Source: Variovorax beijingensis (GTDB taxonomy: Bacteria; Pseudomonadota; Gammaproteobacteria; Burkholderiales; Burkholderiaceae_C). From it: a stretch of 64,000 nt of DNA. Within the stretch, counting starts at the first letter, position 1, and every line of letters starts with the position of its first letter. Location of the stretch: NCBI RefSeq assembly GCF_007828835.1, contig NZ_VIVL01000006.1, forward strand, positions 348,110-412,109, in the 5' to 3' direction. The notes under the pieces were generated by a model that did not search any database, was not told the origin of the DNA, and saw only the letters and a list, made by a program, of their open reading frames with translations. This document shows positions 8,650-18,500 of the stretch, piece after piece. Position numbers and translations under genes: made by a program.

Positions 8650-9456
8650 TCACTTGATGAGCATGCCCTTGAGCGCGGGGTCGGCGGGCGGCGCCTTGAG
8701 CTTCATCTGCCGCAGGATCTTCATCAGGAGCCGCGCGATCATCAGGTTGCGGTGCCGCTTGTTGTTGGCCGGTATCACGTACCAGGGCGCGTGCTCGGTC
8801 GAGGTGGCCCGCAGTGCCTTGTCGTAGGCCTGCTGGTAGGCGCTCCACTTGGTGCGCACCTCGAGGTCGCCCACATTGAACTTCCATTGCTTGCCGGGCG
8901 TGTCGATGCGCGCCTGCAGGCGTTCGCGCTGCGTGTCCTTGTCGATGTGCAGCATGCACTTGACGATCACCGTGCCGGTCTCGACGAGCAGGCGCTCGAA
9001 ATCGTTGATCTGCGCATAGCGCCGCTGGGTCTCGGCCTTGTCGATCCAGCCTTCGACCACGGGCACCAGCACGTCCTCGTAATGACTGCGGTTCCAGACC
9101 GCGATCTCGCCGCTGCGCGGCACCACTGCATGGCAGCGCCAGAGGTAGTCGTGCGCGCGCTCGTCGTCGCTGGGTGCCTTGAAGGCGGTGACGCGCACAC
9201 CCAGCGGGGAGGTGCGCGAGAACACCCAGCGAACGGTGCCGTCCTTGCCGCTGGTGTCCATGCCCTGCAGCACCAGCAGGACCTTGCGGCGGCCCTCGGC
9301 ATGCAGCAGGTTCTGCATCTCGTCGAGCTCGATGGCCAGGGCGTCGATCTCGGCGAGCTGGGCGGCTTCGTTGCCGTCCAGGAACGGAGATTCGCCGGGG
9401 TCCACCTGCGAGAGTTTGAACTTGCTGTCGACGCGGTATTTCTTGAAGCTGGCCAT
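8650..9456 (-). CDS. ppk2: Polyphosphate kinase 2 family protein (polyphosphate:nucleotide phosphotransferase)
   Basis: Transfers phosphate from polyphosphate to nucleoside mono- or diphosphates, or the reverse; cytoplasmic. The 268-residue protein has the PPK2 Walker A (LQGMDTSGKDGT, near residues 63-74), the lid/Walker B region with WNRSHYEDVL, and the WKFNVGDLEVR segment. The GMDTSGKDG form resembles the PPK2 subgroup that includes class III enzymes, which can phosphorylate both AMP and ADP; the class is inference. The ATG at 9456 fits the family's N-terminus; the longer open frame upstream runs into hslR. Confidence 0.9.
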   Translation of the reverse strand: MASFKKYRVDSKFKLSQVDPGESPFLDGNEAAQLAEIDALAIELDEMQNLLHAEGRRKVLLVLQGMDTSGKDGTVRWVFSRTSPLGVRVTAFKAPSDDERAHDYLWRCHAVVPRSGEIAVWNRSHYEDVLVPVVEGWIDKAETQRRYAQINDFERLLVETGTVIVKCMLHIDKDTQRERLQARIDTPGKQWKFNVGDLEVRTKWSAYQQAYDKALRATSTEHAPWYVIPANNKRHRNLMIARLLMKILRQMKLKAPPADPALKGMLIK

Positions 9457-9505
9457 CAATCCGGACTCCGTGCAAAAGCACGCAGCGTACGCGATCGGCA
9501 CCCGG

Positions 9506-9940
9506 TCAGCGGTCGCTGTCGTCCGGATCGATGGAAGCGCTCCAGCGGCTGTCCCATTCGGCATGCCGAGCGGCGCCGTCGAGCTCGCGCCGGTCGCGCT
9601 TGGTGGGCCGGCCCTGCTCGATGGCCAGCGCCGGCTCGCTGCCCATGCGGCGCTGCTCGCGCAGGGCCGCCTGCGCGGCAATGCTTTCGGGCGTTTCTTC
9701 GTAGAGCTGCTGCGCCACCGGCGCCGGCCCGCGCTGGCCGCTCAGGCCGCGCACCGTGACGGTTCGCGTCACGGCGCCCAGGCGGATGGCCACCGTGTCT
9801 CCCGGCTTGACCTCGCGCGAGGCCTTGGCGATGTCGCCGTTGACCTGCACCCGGTTCTTGCCGATTTCGTCCGCAGCCAGCGAGCGCGTCTTGAAGAAGC
9901 GGGCGGCCCAGAGCCATTTGTCGATGCGCAGGCGATCCAT
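9506..9940 (-). CDS. hslR: S4-domain RNA-binding protein, heat-shock protein 15 (HslR)
   Basis: Binds free 50S subunits carrying a nascent chain and helps recycle stalled ribosomes. The 144-residue protein has the S4 domain at its N-terminus (RIDKWLWAARFFKTRSLA then VQVNG, residues 4-40) and a basic, charged C-terminal tail, as expected for Hsp15. Its ATG lies 4 bases after the tctE stop on the same strand, so it could be read from the tctDE transcript. No separate promoter is evident. Confidence 0.9.
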   Translation of the reverse strand: MDRLRIDKWLWAARFFKTRSLAADEIGKNRVQVNGDIAKASREVKPGDTVAIRLGAVTRTVTVRGLSGQRGPAPVAQQLYEETPESIAAQAALREQRRMGSEPALAIEQGRPTKRDRRELDGAARHAEWDSRWSASIDPDDSDR

Positions 9941-9944
9941 AGGT

Positions 9945-11366
9945 TCAGGAATTGTGGCGGTAGACGGGCAGGCGCACGACAGCATCGAGGCCGACCGTGT
10001 GTGCGGAATTTTCCTGCGCGCCGCGGTTGTCGAGGCTGATGCGTCCGCCGAGCGCAAGCACGATCTCGCGGCAGATGGCCAGGCCCAGCCCCGAGCCGCT
10101 GGCCGTGTCGCCGGCGGAAAACGGCGCGAACAGGCGCTGGCGCAGTTCGGCTGCAATGCCCGGCCCCTGGTCGCGCACCGTCAGCACGGCTTCCGGGCCG
10201 TCCGAGCGAACCATCACCGAAAGGGCGCCGCCGCGCGGGCTCTGCTTGATGGCGTTGTGCAGCAGGTTGCGCGTGAGCTCCTGCAGCATCCATCGGTGCG
10301 CGCGCACCGTCACGGGCGCGTCGATGGCCAGTTCGAAGTCGAGCGCCTTGTCGGCGATCAGCGGCGACAGGTCCAGCGCAATCTGGCGCACCACCTCGCC
10401 AAGCTCCAGCGGCATTGATTCAGGCTGTTGGCGCAGCTGCTCGACCTTGGCGAGCGACAGCATCTGGTTGGCGAGCGTGGTGGCGCGCTCCACGGTCTGG
10501 CTGATCTCGCCCAGCGCCTGCTCGGGCGGCACGTCGCCGCGCCGCGCCGACTGCACCTGCGCCTTGAGCACCGCGAGCGGCGTGCGCAACTGATGGGCGC
10601 TGTCGCGCACGAAGCGCTTCTGGTGGTCGAGCAGGCGCTGCAGCCGGCCCATGACCTCGGTGGTGGCGTCGACCAGCGGGCGCAGCTCGCGCGGCGCATC
10701 GGGCGCGTCGATGGGGGAAAGGTCGTCGGCGGCGCGCTTCTCGATGGCTTCGCCGAGCTCACGCACCGGCCGCGTGGCGCGCTGCACCACCAGCACGGTG
10801 ACCAGCGCGATCACGCCCATCAGCAGCAACTGGCGCCACAGCATGTCCACCAGCAGTTTGCGCACCAGGGTTTCGCGCAGTTCCAGCGTCTCGGCCACCT
10901 GCACCACGGCCATGCCGCGGCCGTGCCCACTGGCCACGGGCTGCAGCAACACCGCCATGCGCACCGGCTGGTTGCGAAAGCGCGCGTCGTAGAAATCGAC
11001 CAGCGCCGCATAGGCGCCGCGGTCCGGGATGCGGCCGCGCCAGAACGGCAGTTCGGCAAAGCCCGAGACCATCTCGCCGTCGAGCGCCGACACGCGGTAG
11101 AAAAGGCGGCTGCGGTTGTCGGCCTCGAAGGCTTCGAGCGCGGAATAGGGCACGATCGCGCGCAGCCGCGCATGCTCGTCGTAGCCTTCCACGTCGAGCT
11201 GCTCGCCGATGGTCTTGGCCGAGGCGAGCAGGGTGCGGTCGTAGGCCGTGGTGGCCGCGGCCAGGCTCTGGCGGTACAGGCTCACGCTGTTGATCACGAT
11301 GAACAGCGCCACCGGCGCGAGAATGCCCAGCAGCAGCCTCGCGCGCAGCGACAAGGCGGCCTTCAT
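9945..11366 (-). CDS. tctE: Two-component sensor histidine kinase, TctE type
   Basis: Membrane sensor kinase of 473 residues. There is an N-terminal membrane segment (residues 9-28), a periplasmic sensor region of about 140 residues, a second membrane segment (about 180-200), a HAMP-like linker, the phosphoacceptor box DSAHQLRTPLAVLKAQ (His near 262) and an ATPase domain with G boxes (DQGPGIA, GSGLGLAIC). It overlaps tctD by four bases and sits divergent from tctCBA, so it probably senses citrate or another tricarboxylate and controls that transporter. Confidence 0.9.
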   Translation of the reverse strand: MKAALSLRARLLLGILAPVALFIVINSVSLYRQSLAAATTAYDRTLLASAKTIGEQLDVEGYDEHARLRAIVPYSALEAFEADNRSRLFYRVSALDGEMVSGFAELPFWRGRIPDRGAYAALVDFYDARFRNQPVRMAVLLQPVASGHGRGMAVVQVAETLELRETLVRKLLVDMLWRQLLLMGVIALVTVLVVQRATRPVRELGEAIEKRAADDLSPIDAPDAPRELRPLVDATTEVMGRLQRLLDHQKRFVRDSAHQLRTPLAVLKAQVQSARRGDVPPEQALGEISQTVERATTLANQMLSLAKVEQLRQQPESMPLELGEVVRQIALDLSPLIADKALDFELAIDAPVTVRAHRWMLQELTRNLLHNAIKQSPRGGALSVMVRSDGPEAVLTVRDQGPGIAAELRQRLFAPFSAGDTASGSGLGLAICREIVLALGGRISLDNRGAQENSAHTVGLDAVVRLPVYRHNS

Positions 11367-12043
11367 GGCTCGGCGCGCAGCAGGTAGCCCAGCCCGCGCA
11401 GCGTCATCAGCGCCGCCCCGGTGCCTGCGAGCTTCTTGCGCAGCCGATACACCACCACTTCGATGGCCTCGTACTGCACATCGGTCTCGCCCGGGAACAC
11501 GAGTTCGAAGAGCCGCTCCTTGCTCACCGCATGGCCGGGTTTCATCATCAGCGCCTTGAGCAGCGCCAGTTCGCGCGGCGTGAGCTCCAGGATGCCGCTC
11601 TTGTGATAGATGGCGCCGCTCTCGGGCTCGAAGCGCAGCCCGCCCACTTCCTGCGGGTTCGGGCCCGCATCGGCGCCGGCATTCTGGTGGCGACGGCGCA
11701 GTGCGCGGATGCGCGCTTCCAGCTCATCGAGGTCGAAGGGCTTGGGCAGGTAGTCGTCGGCGCCGGCGTTCAGGCCCATGATGCGGTCGCCCACCGTGCC
11801 GCGGGCCGTGAGCAGCAGCACGGGCGTGCGCAGGCCCGCGGCGCGCGCCTGGGCCAGCACCTGCAGGCCGTCGAGGTTGGGCAGGCTCAGGTCGAGCGCC
11901 ACCACGTCGGGCTCCAGCTCTCGCCACTGCTGGACGGCCAGCGCGCCGTCGCCGCAGATGCGCACGTCGATCCTGCTGCGGGCGAGGGCGCGCTGCAGGG
12001 TGACCTGCATCGAGGGATCGTCTTCGACCAGCAGCAGCTTCAT
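11363..12043 (-). CDS. tctD: Two-component response regulator, TctD type (OmpR/PhoB family)
   Basis: A 226-residue regulator: receiver domain (acidic pocket EDD near residues 7-9; phospho-acceptor Asp in VVALDLSLPN, near residue 51; Lys in LPKPFD) followed by an OmpR-type winged helix (LTPRELALLKALM, GLGYLL). It is the first gene of tctD-tctE-hslR and is divergent from tctC. The 127-base gap to tctC holds a seven-base direct repeat of the spacing that OmpR-type proteins bind. Confidence 0.92.
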   Translation of the reverse strand: MKLLLVEDDPSMQVTLQRALARSRIDVRICGDGALAVQQWRELEPDVVALDLSLPNLDGLQVLAQARAAGLRTPVLLLTARGTVGDRIMGLNAGADDYLPKPFDLDELEARIRALRRRHQNAGADAGPNPQEVGGLRFEPESGAIYHKSGILELTPRELALLKALMMKPGHAVSKERLFELVFPGETDVQYEAIEVVVYRLRKKLAGTGAALMTLRGLGYLLRAEP

Positions 12044-12128
12044 GGGGTGTGGTGGGGGAATGGTACTTCGGTGTTTTCCCCAGTCCGGTGGACAGCCAAC
12101 TGACAGCAGGGCGGCGCATGATAGCGGC

Positions 12129-12146
12129 TCAGGTTCAAGTCAGGTT
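12129..12146. promoter_or_regulatory. Direct-repeat half-sites, candidate TctD binding site upstream of tctC
   Basis: TCAGGTT occurs at 12129-12135 and 12140-12146, an 11-base period. Tandem half-sites about one helical turn apart are typical for OmpR/PhoB-family regulators. The pair lies 25-42 bases before the tctC start codon, so the core promoter must be close to the gene or overlap the site. Whether it activates or represses cannot be told from sequence. Confidence 0.4.
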
Positions 12147-12170
12147 TTCTTTAGTTCTCAGGAGACAACG

Positions 12171-13130
12171 ATGCGTCGCGACACCTTTTTGAAGTCATTG
12201 GCCGCGCTGGCCGCCGCCGGAGCCCTGCCGTTGTCGGCACGCGCCGCTGCCAACGTCAAGATGATGATCCCGGCCAACCCGGGTGGGGGCTGGGACACCA
12301 CGGGCCGCGCGCTGGGCAAGGCCATGACCGAAGCTAAGGTGGCCGACACGGTCACCTACGACAACAAGGGCGGTGCCGCCGGCGCACTGGGCCTGGCCCA
12401 GTTCGTGAACGGCTCCAAGGGCGATCCGAACGCGCTCATGGTGATGGGCTCCGTCATGCTGGGCGGCATCATCACCGGCAAGCCGCCGGTCAATCTCTCG
12501 CAGGCCACGCCGATCGCGCGCCTGACCACCGAATACAACGTGTTCGTGCTGCCGGCCAACTCGCCCTTCAAGTCCATGAAGGACGTGGTCGAGCAGCTCA
12601 AGAAGGATCCGGGCAGCGTCAAGTGGGGCGGCGGTTCGCGCGGCTCCACCGAGCACATCGCCGCGGCCATGATCGCGCAGAAGGTCGGTGCCGATCCGTC
12701 CAAGATCAACTACGTGGCCTTCCGCGGCGGCGGCGAGGCCACCGCGGCCATCCTGGGCGGCAACGTCACGATCGGCGGCAGTGGCTACAGCGAGTTCGCC
12801 GAGTACATTGCCGCCGGCAAGATGAAGGCCATTGCGGTCACGTCGGCCCAGCGCCTGCCCGGCATCAACGTGCCCACGCTCAAGGAGCAGGGCATCGACG
12901 TGGAGATCGGCAACTGGCGCGGCGTATACGGCGCCCCAGGCATCAGCGCCGAGCAGCGCAAGGCGCTGACCGACATGGTGCTGGCCGCCATGAAGAGTCC
13001 GTCGTGGGCCGAGTCGCTCAAGAAGAACGACTGGACGCCGGCCGTGCTTTCGGGCGAGGCCTTTGCCAAGTTCGTCGACGACGACTTCGCGAGCCTGCGC
13101 GCCATCATGGCCAAGTCCGGCATGGTCTGA
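12171..13130 (+). CDS. tctC: Tripartite tricarboxylate transporter substrate-binding protein (Bug/TctC family)
   Basis: Periplasmic receptor that delivers a tricarboxylate such as citrate to TctAB. The 319-residue product has an export signal (MRRDTFLKSLAALAAAGALP, ending near ARA) with a twin-arginine pair that resembles but does not exactly match a Tat motif. The Bug signature follows as IPANPGGGWDTTGR near residues 28-41, and the chain has the usual length. The start follows AGGAG. It heads tctC-tctB-tctA; a 97-base gap before tctB is consistent with higher receptor expression. Confidence 0.93.
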   Translation: MRRDTFLKSLAALAAAGALPLSARAAANVKMMIPANPGGGWDTTGRALGKAMTEAKVADTVTYDNKGGAAGALGLAQFVNGSKGDPNALMVMGSVMLGGIITGKPPVNLSQATPIARLTTEYNVFVLPANSPFKSMKDVVEQLKKDPGSVKWGGGSRGSTEHIAAAMIAQKVGADPSKINYVAFRGGGEATAAILGGNVTIGGSGYSEFAEYIAAGKMKAIAVTSAQRLPGINVPTLKEQGIDVEIGNWRGVYGAPGISAEQRKALTDMVLAAMKSPSWAESLKKNDWTPAVLSGEAFAKFVDDDFASLRAIMAKSGMV

Positions 13131-13227
13131 ACCCGGCGCGCACCACTGGCCGCCACACGGCGCGCTGTCCTCGAAAGAGACGACAGCGTGCCGTTTTCAA
13201 ATCCAGTTCCACATCCCGAGAGAAAAA

Positions 13228-13764
13228 ATGACAACTCCAGACTCCTCGGCCGCGCCGCCACCGACGGCCATCTGGCCCCAAACGCTGGTCGGCATCGGCG
13301 TGTTCCTGACCGGCCTGGCGCTGGCTTTCGGCGCCATCGGCATTTCCTCCGAGGCCGGCTACGGCGGCGTCGGCCCCAACTTCCTGCCCTGGCTGGTGTC
13401 GGGCGTGCTCACGCTGTGCGGCGGCTGGATTCTCTGGGAGGCGCGCACCGGCGGCTTTCGCGAGCTCGATGCACCCTCGGGCGCGGAGCACGCCTACTGG
13501 CCGGGCTTCGTCTGGGTGTCGGCCGGCCTGCTGCTCAATGCGGCGCTGATCACCACGCTGGGCTTCATCCTGAGCTGCACGCTGTGCTACGTGCTGGCGG
13601 TGCAGGGCCTGCGCCGCGCGAGCGGCCAGCCCTCGGCCAACCAGCCGCGCACCTGGGCCATCGACCTGCTGACCGGCGCGCTCATCTCGGCGCCCGTGTT
13701 CTGGATGTTCACCAAGTTCCTGGCCATCAACCTGCCGGGCCTCACGACCACCGGCTGGATCTGA
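13228..13764 (+). CDS. tctB: Tripartite tricarboxylate transporter small membrane subunit TctB
   Basis: A 178-residue inner membrane protein with about four hydrophobic segments (near residues 13-32, 46-62, 95-115 and 145-165), as expected for TctB. It partners TctA in sodium- or proton-coupled uptake. The ATG at 13228 was preferred to upstream in-frame codons because it follows the tctC stop and gives the family's length. Its TGA at 13762 is followed immediately by a repeat element that separates it from tctA. Confidence 0.9.
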   Translation: MTTPDSSAAPPPTAIWPQTLVGIGVFLTGLALAFGAIGISSEAGYGGVGPNFLPWLVSGVLTLCGGWILWEARTGGFRELDAPSGAEHAYWPGFVWVSAGLLLNAALITTLGFILSCTLCYVLAVQGLRRASGQPSANQPRTWAIDLLTGALISAPVFWMFTKFLAINLPGLTTTGWI

Positions 13765-13856
13765 CATGAACCCCCACGCTCATCACTTCGTGTATTCGCT
13801 GCCCCCCGAGGGGGCGCAGGCCTGCCTTGGGGCGGCCCGGCGGGAGGCCTGACATG
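13761..13856 (+). repeat. 88-base intergenic repeat element inserted between tctB and tctA, flanked by CTGACATG
   Basis: The string CTGACATG, containing the tctB stop and a start codon, occurs at 13761-13768 and again at 13849-13856, where its ATG is the tctA start. Between lies a GC-rich stretch with the dyad GCCCCC-CGA-GGGGGC. This looks like insertion of an 88-base element into an original TGACATG stop/start junction with duplication of that junction. The insert is open: a 28-codon frame starts at 13766 and ends at the TGA at 13850-13852. The internal sequence resembles short repeats I remember from Comamonadaceae intergenic regions. Confidence 0.65.
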
Positions 13857-15368
13857 GACATTTTCAACGCACTCATGACGGGTTTCGCCGCGGCGATCAC
13901 CCCTGTCAATCTTCTCTGGTGCCTGGTGGGCTGCGCGCTGGGCACGGCCGTGGGCGTGCTGCCGGGCATCGGCCCGGCGGTGGCGGTGGCCATGCTGCTG
14001 CCCATCACCGGCAAGGTCGACATCACGGCCTCGATGATCTTCTTCTCGGGCATCTACTACGGCGCCATGTACGGCGGCTCGACCACGTCCATCCTGCTCA
14101 ACACGCCCGGCGAAACGGCCAGCATGGTGACGGCGATGGAAGGCAACAAGATGGCCAAGAGCGGCAGGGCGGGCGCGGCGCTTGCCACCGCCGCCATCGG
14201 CTCCTTCGTGGCCGGCACCATCGCCACCGTGATCGTCACGCTGTTCGCGCCGTTCGTGGCCGAGTTCGCCGTGAAGCTCGGCCCGCCCGAGTATTTCCTG
14301 CTGATGCTGCTGGCCTTCACCACGGTGAGCGCGGTGCTCGGCAAGAGCACGCTGCGCGGCATGACGGCGCTGTTCATCGGCCTGGCGGCCGGCTGCGTCG
14401 GCCTGGACCAGATCTCGGGCCAGGGCCGCTACACCGGCGGCATTCCCGAACTGCTCGACGGCATCGAGATCGTGCTGGTGGCCGTGGGCCTGTTCGCGGT
14501 GGCCGAGGTGCTGTACGCCGTGCTCTACGAGGGCAAGGTGGTCGAGGACCAGAACAAGCTGACCCGCGTTCACATGACGGCGCGCGACTGGAAGCGCTCG
14601 ATTCCGGCATGGCTGCGCGGCACCGCCATCGGCACGCCGTTCGGCTGCATTCCGGCCGGCGGCACCGAGATTCCGACCTTCCTGAGCTATGCGACGGAAA
14701 AAAAGCTGGCCAAGGACGCGGACGCCAGGGCCGAGTTCGGCACCAAGGGCGCCATCGAGGGCGTGGCCGGCCCCGAAGCCGCCAACAACGCCACGGTGAC
14801 GGCGGCGCTGATCCCGCTGCTCACGCTTGGCATCCCCACCTCGAACACCACCGCCATCCTGCTCGGCGCGTTCCAGAACTACGGTATCCAGCCGGGGCCG
14901 CAGCTGTTCACCACGTCGGCTGCGCTGGTGTGGGCGCTGATCGCTTCGCTCTACATCGGCAACGTGATGCTGCTGGTGCTGAACCTGCCGATGGTGGGCC
15001 TGTGGGTCAAGCTGCTGAAGATTCCCAAGCCGCAGCTCTACGCCGGCATCCTGATCTTTGCGACGGTGGGGGCCTACGGCATGCGCCAGAGTGCATTCGA
15101 CCTGTTCCTGCTCTACGGCATCGGCCTGCTCGGCGTGGCGATGCGGCGCTTCGACTTTCCGACCGCTCCCGTGGTGGTGGGCATGATCCTCGGGCCGCTG
15201 GCCGAGGCGCAGCTGCGCAACGCGATGTCCATCGGGGAGGGCAGTGCCTCGGTGTTCTTCCAGCGGCCGATGTCGATCACGCTGGTGGTCGTCATCGTGG
15301 CTGTGCTGGTGCTGCCGCGCGTTGCCAAGCGGATGAGTGAACGCAAGCTGGCGAGGCTGGCGGCCTGA
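13854..15368 (+). CDS. tctA: Tripartite tricarboxylate transporter large membrane subunit TctA
   Basis: Main transport channel, 504 residues with about twelve hydrophobic segments. The family signatures are the glycine-rich stretch [21 protein letters not shown] near residues 26-46 (quoted in part) and the later repeat [16 protein letters not shown]. With TctB and TctC it imports a tricarboxylate across the inner membrane. The ATG at 13854 is one base after the stop of the short frame carried by the repeat element; a slightly longer frame from 13827 would begin inside that repeat and is rejected. Confidence 0.94.
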   Translation: MDIFNALMTGFAAAITPVNLLWCLVGCALGTAVGVLPGIGPAVAVAMLLPITGKVDITASMIFFSGIYYGAMYGGSTTSILLNTPGETASMVTAMEGNKMAKSGRAGAALATAAIGSFVAGTIATVIVTLFAPFVAEFAVKLGPPEYFLLMLLAFTTVSAVLGKSTLRGMTALFIGLAAGCVGLDQISGQGRYTGGIPELLDGIEIVLVAVGLFAVAEVLYAVLYEGKVVEDQNKLTRVHMTARDWKRSIPAWLRGTAIGTPFGCIPAGGTEIPTFLSYATEKKLAKDADARAEFGTKGAIEGVAGPEAANNATVTAALIPLLTLGIPTSNTTAILLGAFQNYGIQPGPQLFTTSAALVWALIASLYIGNVMLLVLNLPMVGLWVKLLKIPKPQLYAGILIFATVGAYGMRQSAFDLFLLYGIGLLGVAMRRFDFPTAPVVVGMILGPLAEAQLRNAMSIGEGSASVFFQRPMSITLVVVIVAVLVLPRVAKRMSERKLARLAA

Positions 15369-15411
15369 GATTGCTGTTTTTTCCCGGGGCCGGGTCTCGC
15401 CCCGGCGGGCG

Positions 15412-15447
15412 ACTTACTTTCTTTTGGCGAAGCAAAAGAAAGTAAGT
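15412..15447. repeat. Long palindromic hairpin between convergent tctA and RND efflux operon
   Basis: Perfect 14-base arms ACTTACTTTCTTTT (15412-15425) and its reverse complement (15434-15447) surround the 8-base loop GGCGAAGC. Flanking GC-rich sequence extends the pairing imperfectly (CCCGGCGGGCG before, CCGCCGCCGGG after). Because A/T-rich arms lie on both sides, it could end transcription from either direction. The same palindrome is, from memory, a common dispersed repeat in Comamonadaceae. Confidence 0.65.
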
Positions 15448-15519
15448 CCGCCGCCGGGCGGATATCCCGGCCTCGGGAAGCAAACGCCGGTCAGCGTCAC
15501 AAAGAGCGAGAGAACAGAA

Positions 15520-18500
15520 TCAACCAGCCGGCCTCTCCACCAGATCATCATCGATATGCGGATCGGCCGGCTGCCCCCGCAGCTTGCGCACGGTCCGCCG
15601 CATCCAGTGCTCGATGTCGTCCACGTAGGTGAACACCGCCGGCACCACCAGGAGGCTCAGCACGGTCGAAGTGATCAATCCGCCGATCACCGCCATCGCC
15701 ATCGGCGAGCGGAAGCTCGAATCGGCAGTGCCCAGGCCCACGGCAATCGGCAGCATGCCGGCGCCCATCGCGAGCGTGGTCATGATGATGGGCCGTGCCC
15801 GCTTGTGGCAGGCGTCGCGCAGCGCGTCCCAGCGGCTCATGCCGTGGTCGCGGCGCGCCACGATGGCGTATTCCACCAGCAGGATCGAGTTCTTGGTGGC
15901 GATGCCCATCAGCATGATCAGGCCGATCAGCGACGGCATCGACAGCGCCTTCTGCCCGATCAGCAAACCCACGAAGGCACCGCCGAGCGCCAGCGGCAGC
16001 GCGCAGAGGATCGTCACCGGATGCAGGAAGTCCTTGAACAGCAGCACCAGCACGATGTAGATGCACAGCACGCCCGTGAGCATCGCAAGGCCGAAGCTGT
16101 TGAACAGCTCCGTCATCACTTCCGCGTCGCCCACCTCGGTCACGCGCACGCCGGGCGGCAGCTTCTGGATCGAGGGCAGCGCGGTGACGGCGGTCTTGGC
16201 GTCGCCCAGGCCCACGCCCGAGAGTTCGATCTCGAAGTTGACGTTGCGCGAGCGGTCGTAGCGGTCGATGACAGCCGGGCCGCCTTCCATCGTGAGCGAG
16301 GCCACCTGGCTCAGCATGACCGGGCCGCGCGCGCCGGGCACCGAGAGGCGGCCGAGCAGTTCGAGGTTCTGCCGCGCCGAGTCCTCGAGCTTCACCACGA
16401 TGGGCACCTGCCGCTGCGCGAGGTTGAGCTTGGCCAGCGCCTGGTCGTAGTCGCCCAGCGTGGCCACGCGCAGCGTCTCGGCGATGGCCGAGCTGGTCAC
16501 GCCCAGGTCGGCGGCGCGCGCGAAGTCGGGGCGCACGGCGATCTCGGGGCGGATCAGGCTCGCGGTGGAAGTGATGTTGCCGAGGCCGGGCACCGTACGC
16601 AGGTCTTTCTCGACCGCGCTGGCGGCGCTGGCCAGCGCCGCGGGGTCTTCACCCGTGAGCGCGAGGATGTATTTTTCGCCCGAGCCGCCCAGGCCCACGG
16701 TGCTGCGCACGCCGGGCAGCGTTTCGAGCGCGGCGCGGATCTGGTTCTCGATCACCTGCTTGCGCGGACGGTCGCCACGCTCGTCGAGCTTGATGGTGAG
16801 CGTGGCCTTGCGCGTTTCGGGCGTGCCGAAGTTGGCGAACGGATCGCCGCCCGCGCTGCCGCCGGCCACGGTGGTGTAGACGCTGCGCACATGATCGATC
16901 TTCATCACGCGATTGCGCGTTTCCTCCGCGGCCGCGGTGGTCTGCGCGAGCGTGGAGCCGGGCGCCAGGGAGAGATAGATCTGCGTCTGCGAGTTGTCGT
17001 CAGGCGGAATGAAGCCGGTCTTCAGCAGCGGAATCATCGCCAGCGAACCGAAGAAGAAGAGGGTGGCGAGCACCATCGTCTTGAAGCGGTGGTGCGTGCT
17101 CCATTCCACCGCGCGCATGTAGGCCGTGAGCCAGCGCGGCTCCTTTTCGGCACCCACCACCGGCTTCAGGATGTAGGCCGCCATCATGGGCGTGAGCATC
17201 CGTGCCACCACCAGCGACGCGAACACCGCGAGCGAGGCGGTCCAGCCGAACTGCTTGAAGAACTTGCCGGCCACGCCGCTCATGAAGGCGGTGGGCAGGA
17301 ACACCGCGATCAGCGTGAAGGTGGTGGCGATCACCGCCAGCCCGATCTCGTCGGCCGCTTCCATGGCCGCCTCGTAGGGCGACTTGCCCATGCGCAGATG
17401 GCGCACGATGTTCTCCACCTCCACGATGGCGTCGTCCACCAATATGCCCACCACCAGCGAGAGCGCGAGCAGCGAGATCACGTTGACCGAAAAGCCCAGC
17501 AGGTGCATGCCGATGAAGGCCGGAATCACCGACATCGGCAGCGCCACGGCCGAGACGAAGGTGGCGCGCCAGTCGCGCAGGAACAGCCACACCACGATCA
17601 CGGCCAGGATTGCGCCCTCGTACAGCAGGTGCAGCGAGCCCTCGTACTCTTCTTCCACCGGCTCGACGAAATTGAAGGCCTCGGTCAGCTCGATGTCGGG
17701 GCGCTGCGCGCGCAGTTCGGCCAGCGCCTTCTGGATCGCGCGGCCCACCTCGACCTCGCTCGCGCCGCGGCTGCGCGCCACTTCGAAGCCGACCACCGGC
17801 TTGCCGTTGAGCAGCGCCGCGGCGCGCGGCTCGGCAATGGTGTCGCTGATGCGCGCCACCTGGTCGAGCCGGATGCGGCGGCCGTCGGAAAGCGCAATCT
17901 GCATGTCGGCCAGCTGGTCGGCCGACTGCACGGTGGCCAGTGTGCGCACCGGCTGCTCGCTGCCGCCCAGGTCGATGCGGCCGCCCGCGCTTTCGGTCTG
18001 CACCTGGCGCAACTGGCGCGAGATGTCGGCCGCTGAAGCCCCCAATGCCTGCAGCTTGGCCGGGTCGAGGTCAACGTGCACCTGGCGCGTGACGCCGCCC
18101 ACGCGGTTCACCGCGCCCACGCCGGGCAGCGCGAGCAGCTTCTTGGTGATGTCGTTGTCCACGAACCAGCTCAGCGCCTCGGCATCCATGCGCGACGAGG
18201 CGATGGTGAAGGCCAGCACCGGCTGGGCTGCGAAGTCGAGCTTGGTGACCACCGGGTCGCGCACGTCGGCAGGCAGGTCGGCGCGCACGCGCTGCACCGC
18301 GGAGCGCACGTCGTCCACGGCTTCCTGCACCGGCTTCTCGAGGCGGAACTCGACGATCAGCGTGGCGGCGCCGTCCTGCACCTTGGTGGTGATGTGCTTG
18401 AGGCCCTGCACCGTGGCAATGGAGTTCTCGAGCTTGCGTGCGACGTCGGTCTCCAGCTGCGAAGGCGCCGCGCCGGGCAGCGATGCCGAGACCGTCACGG

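Noticed and set aside
15337..18036. 899-codon plus-strand frame beginning in tctA
   Set aside because: It runs through the palindromic repeat and antisense to the RND permease; the translation has no recognisable family.
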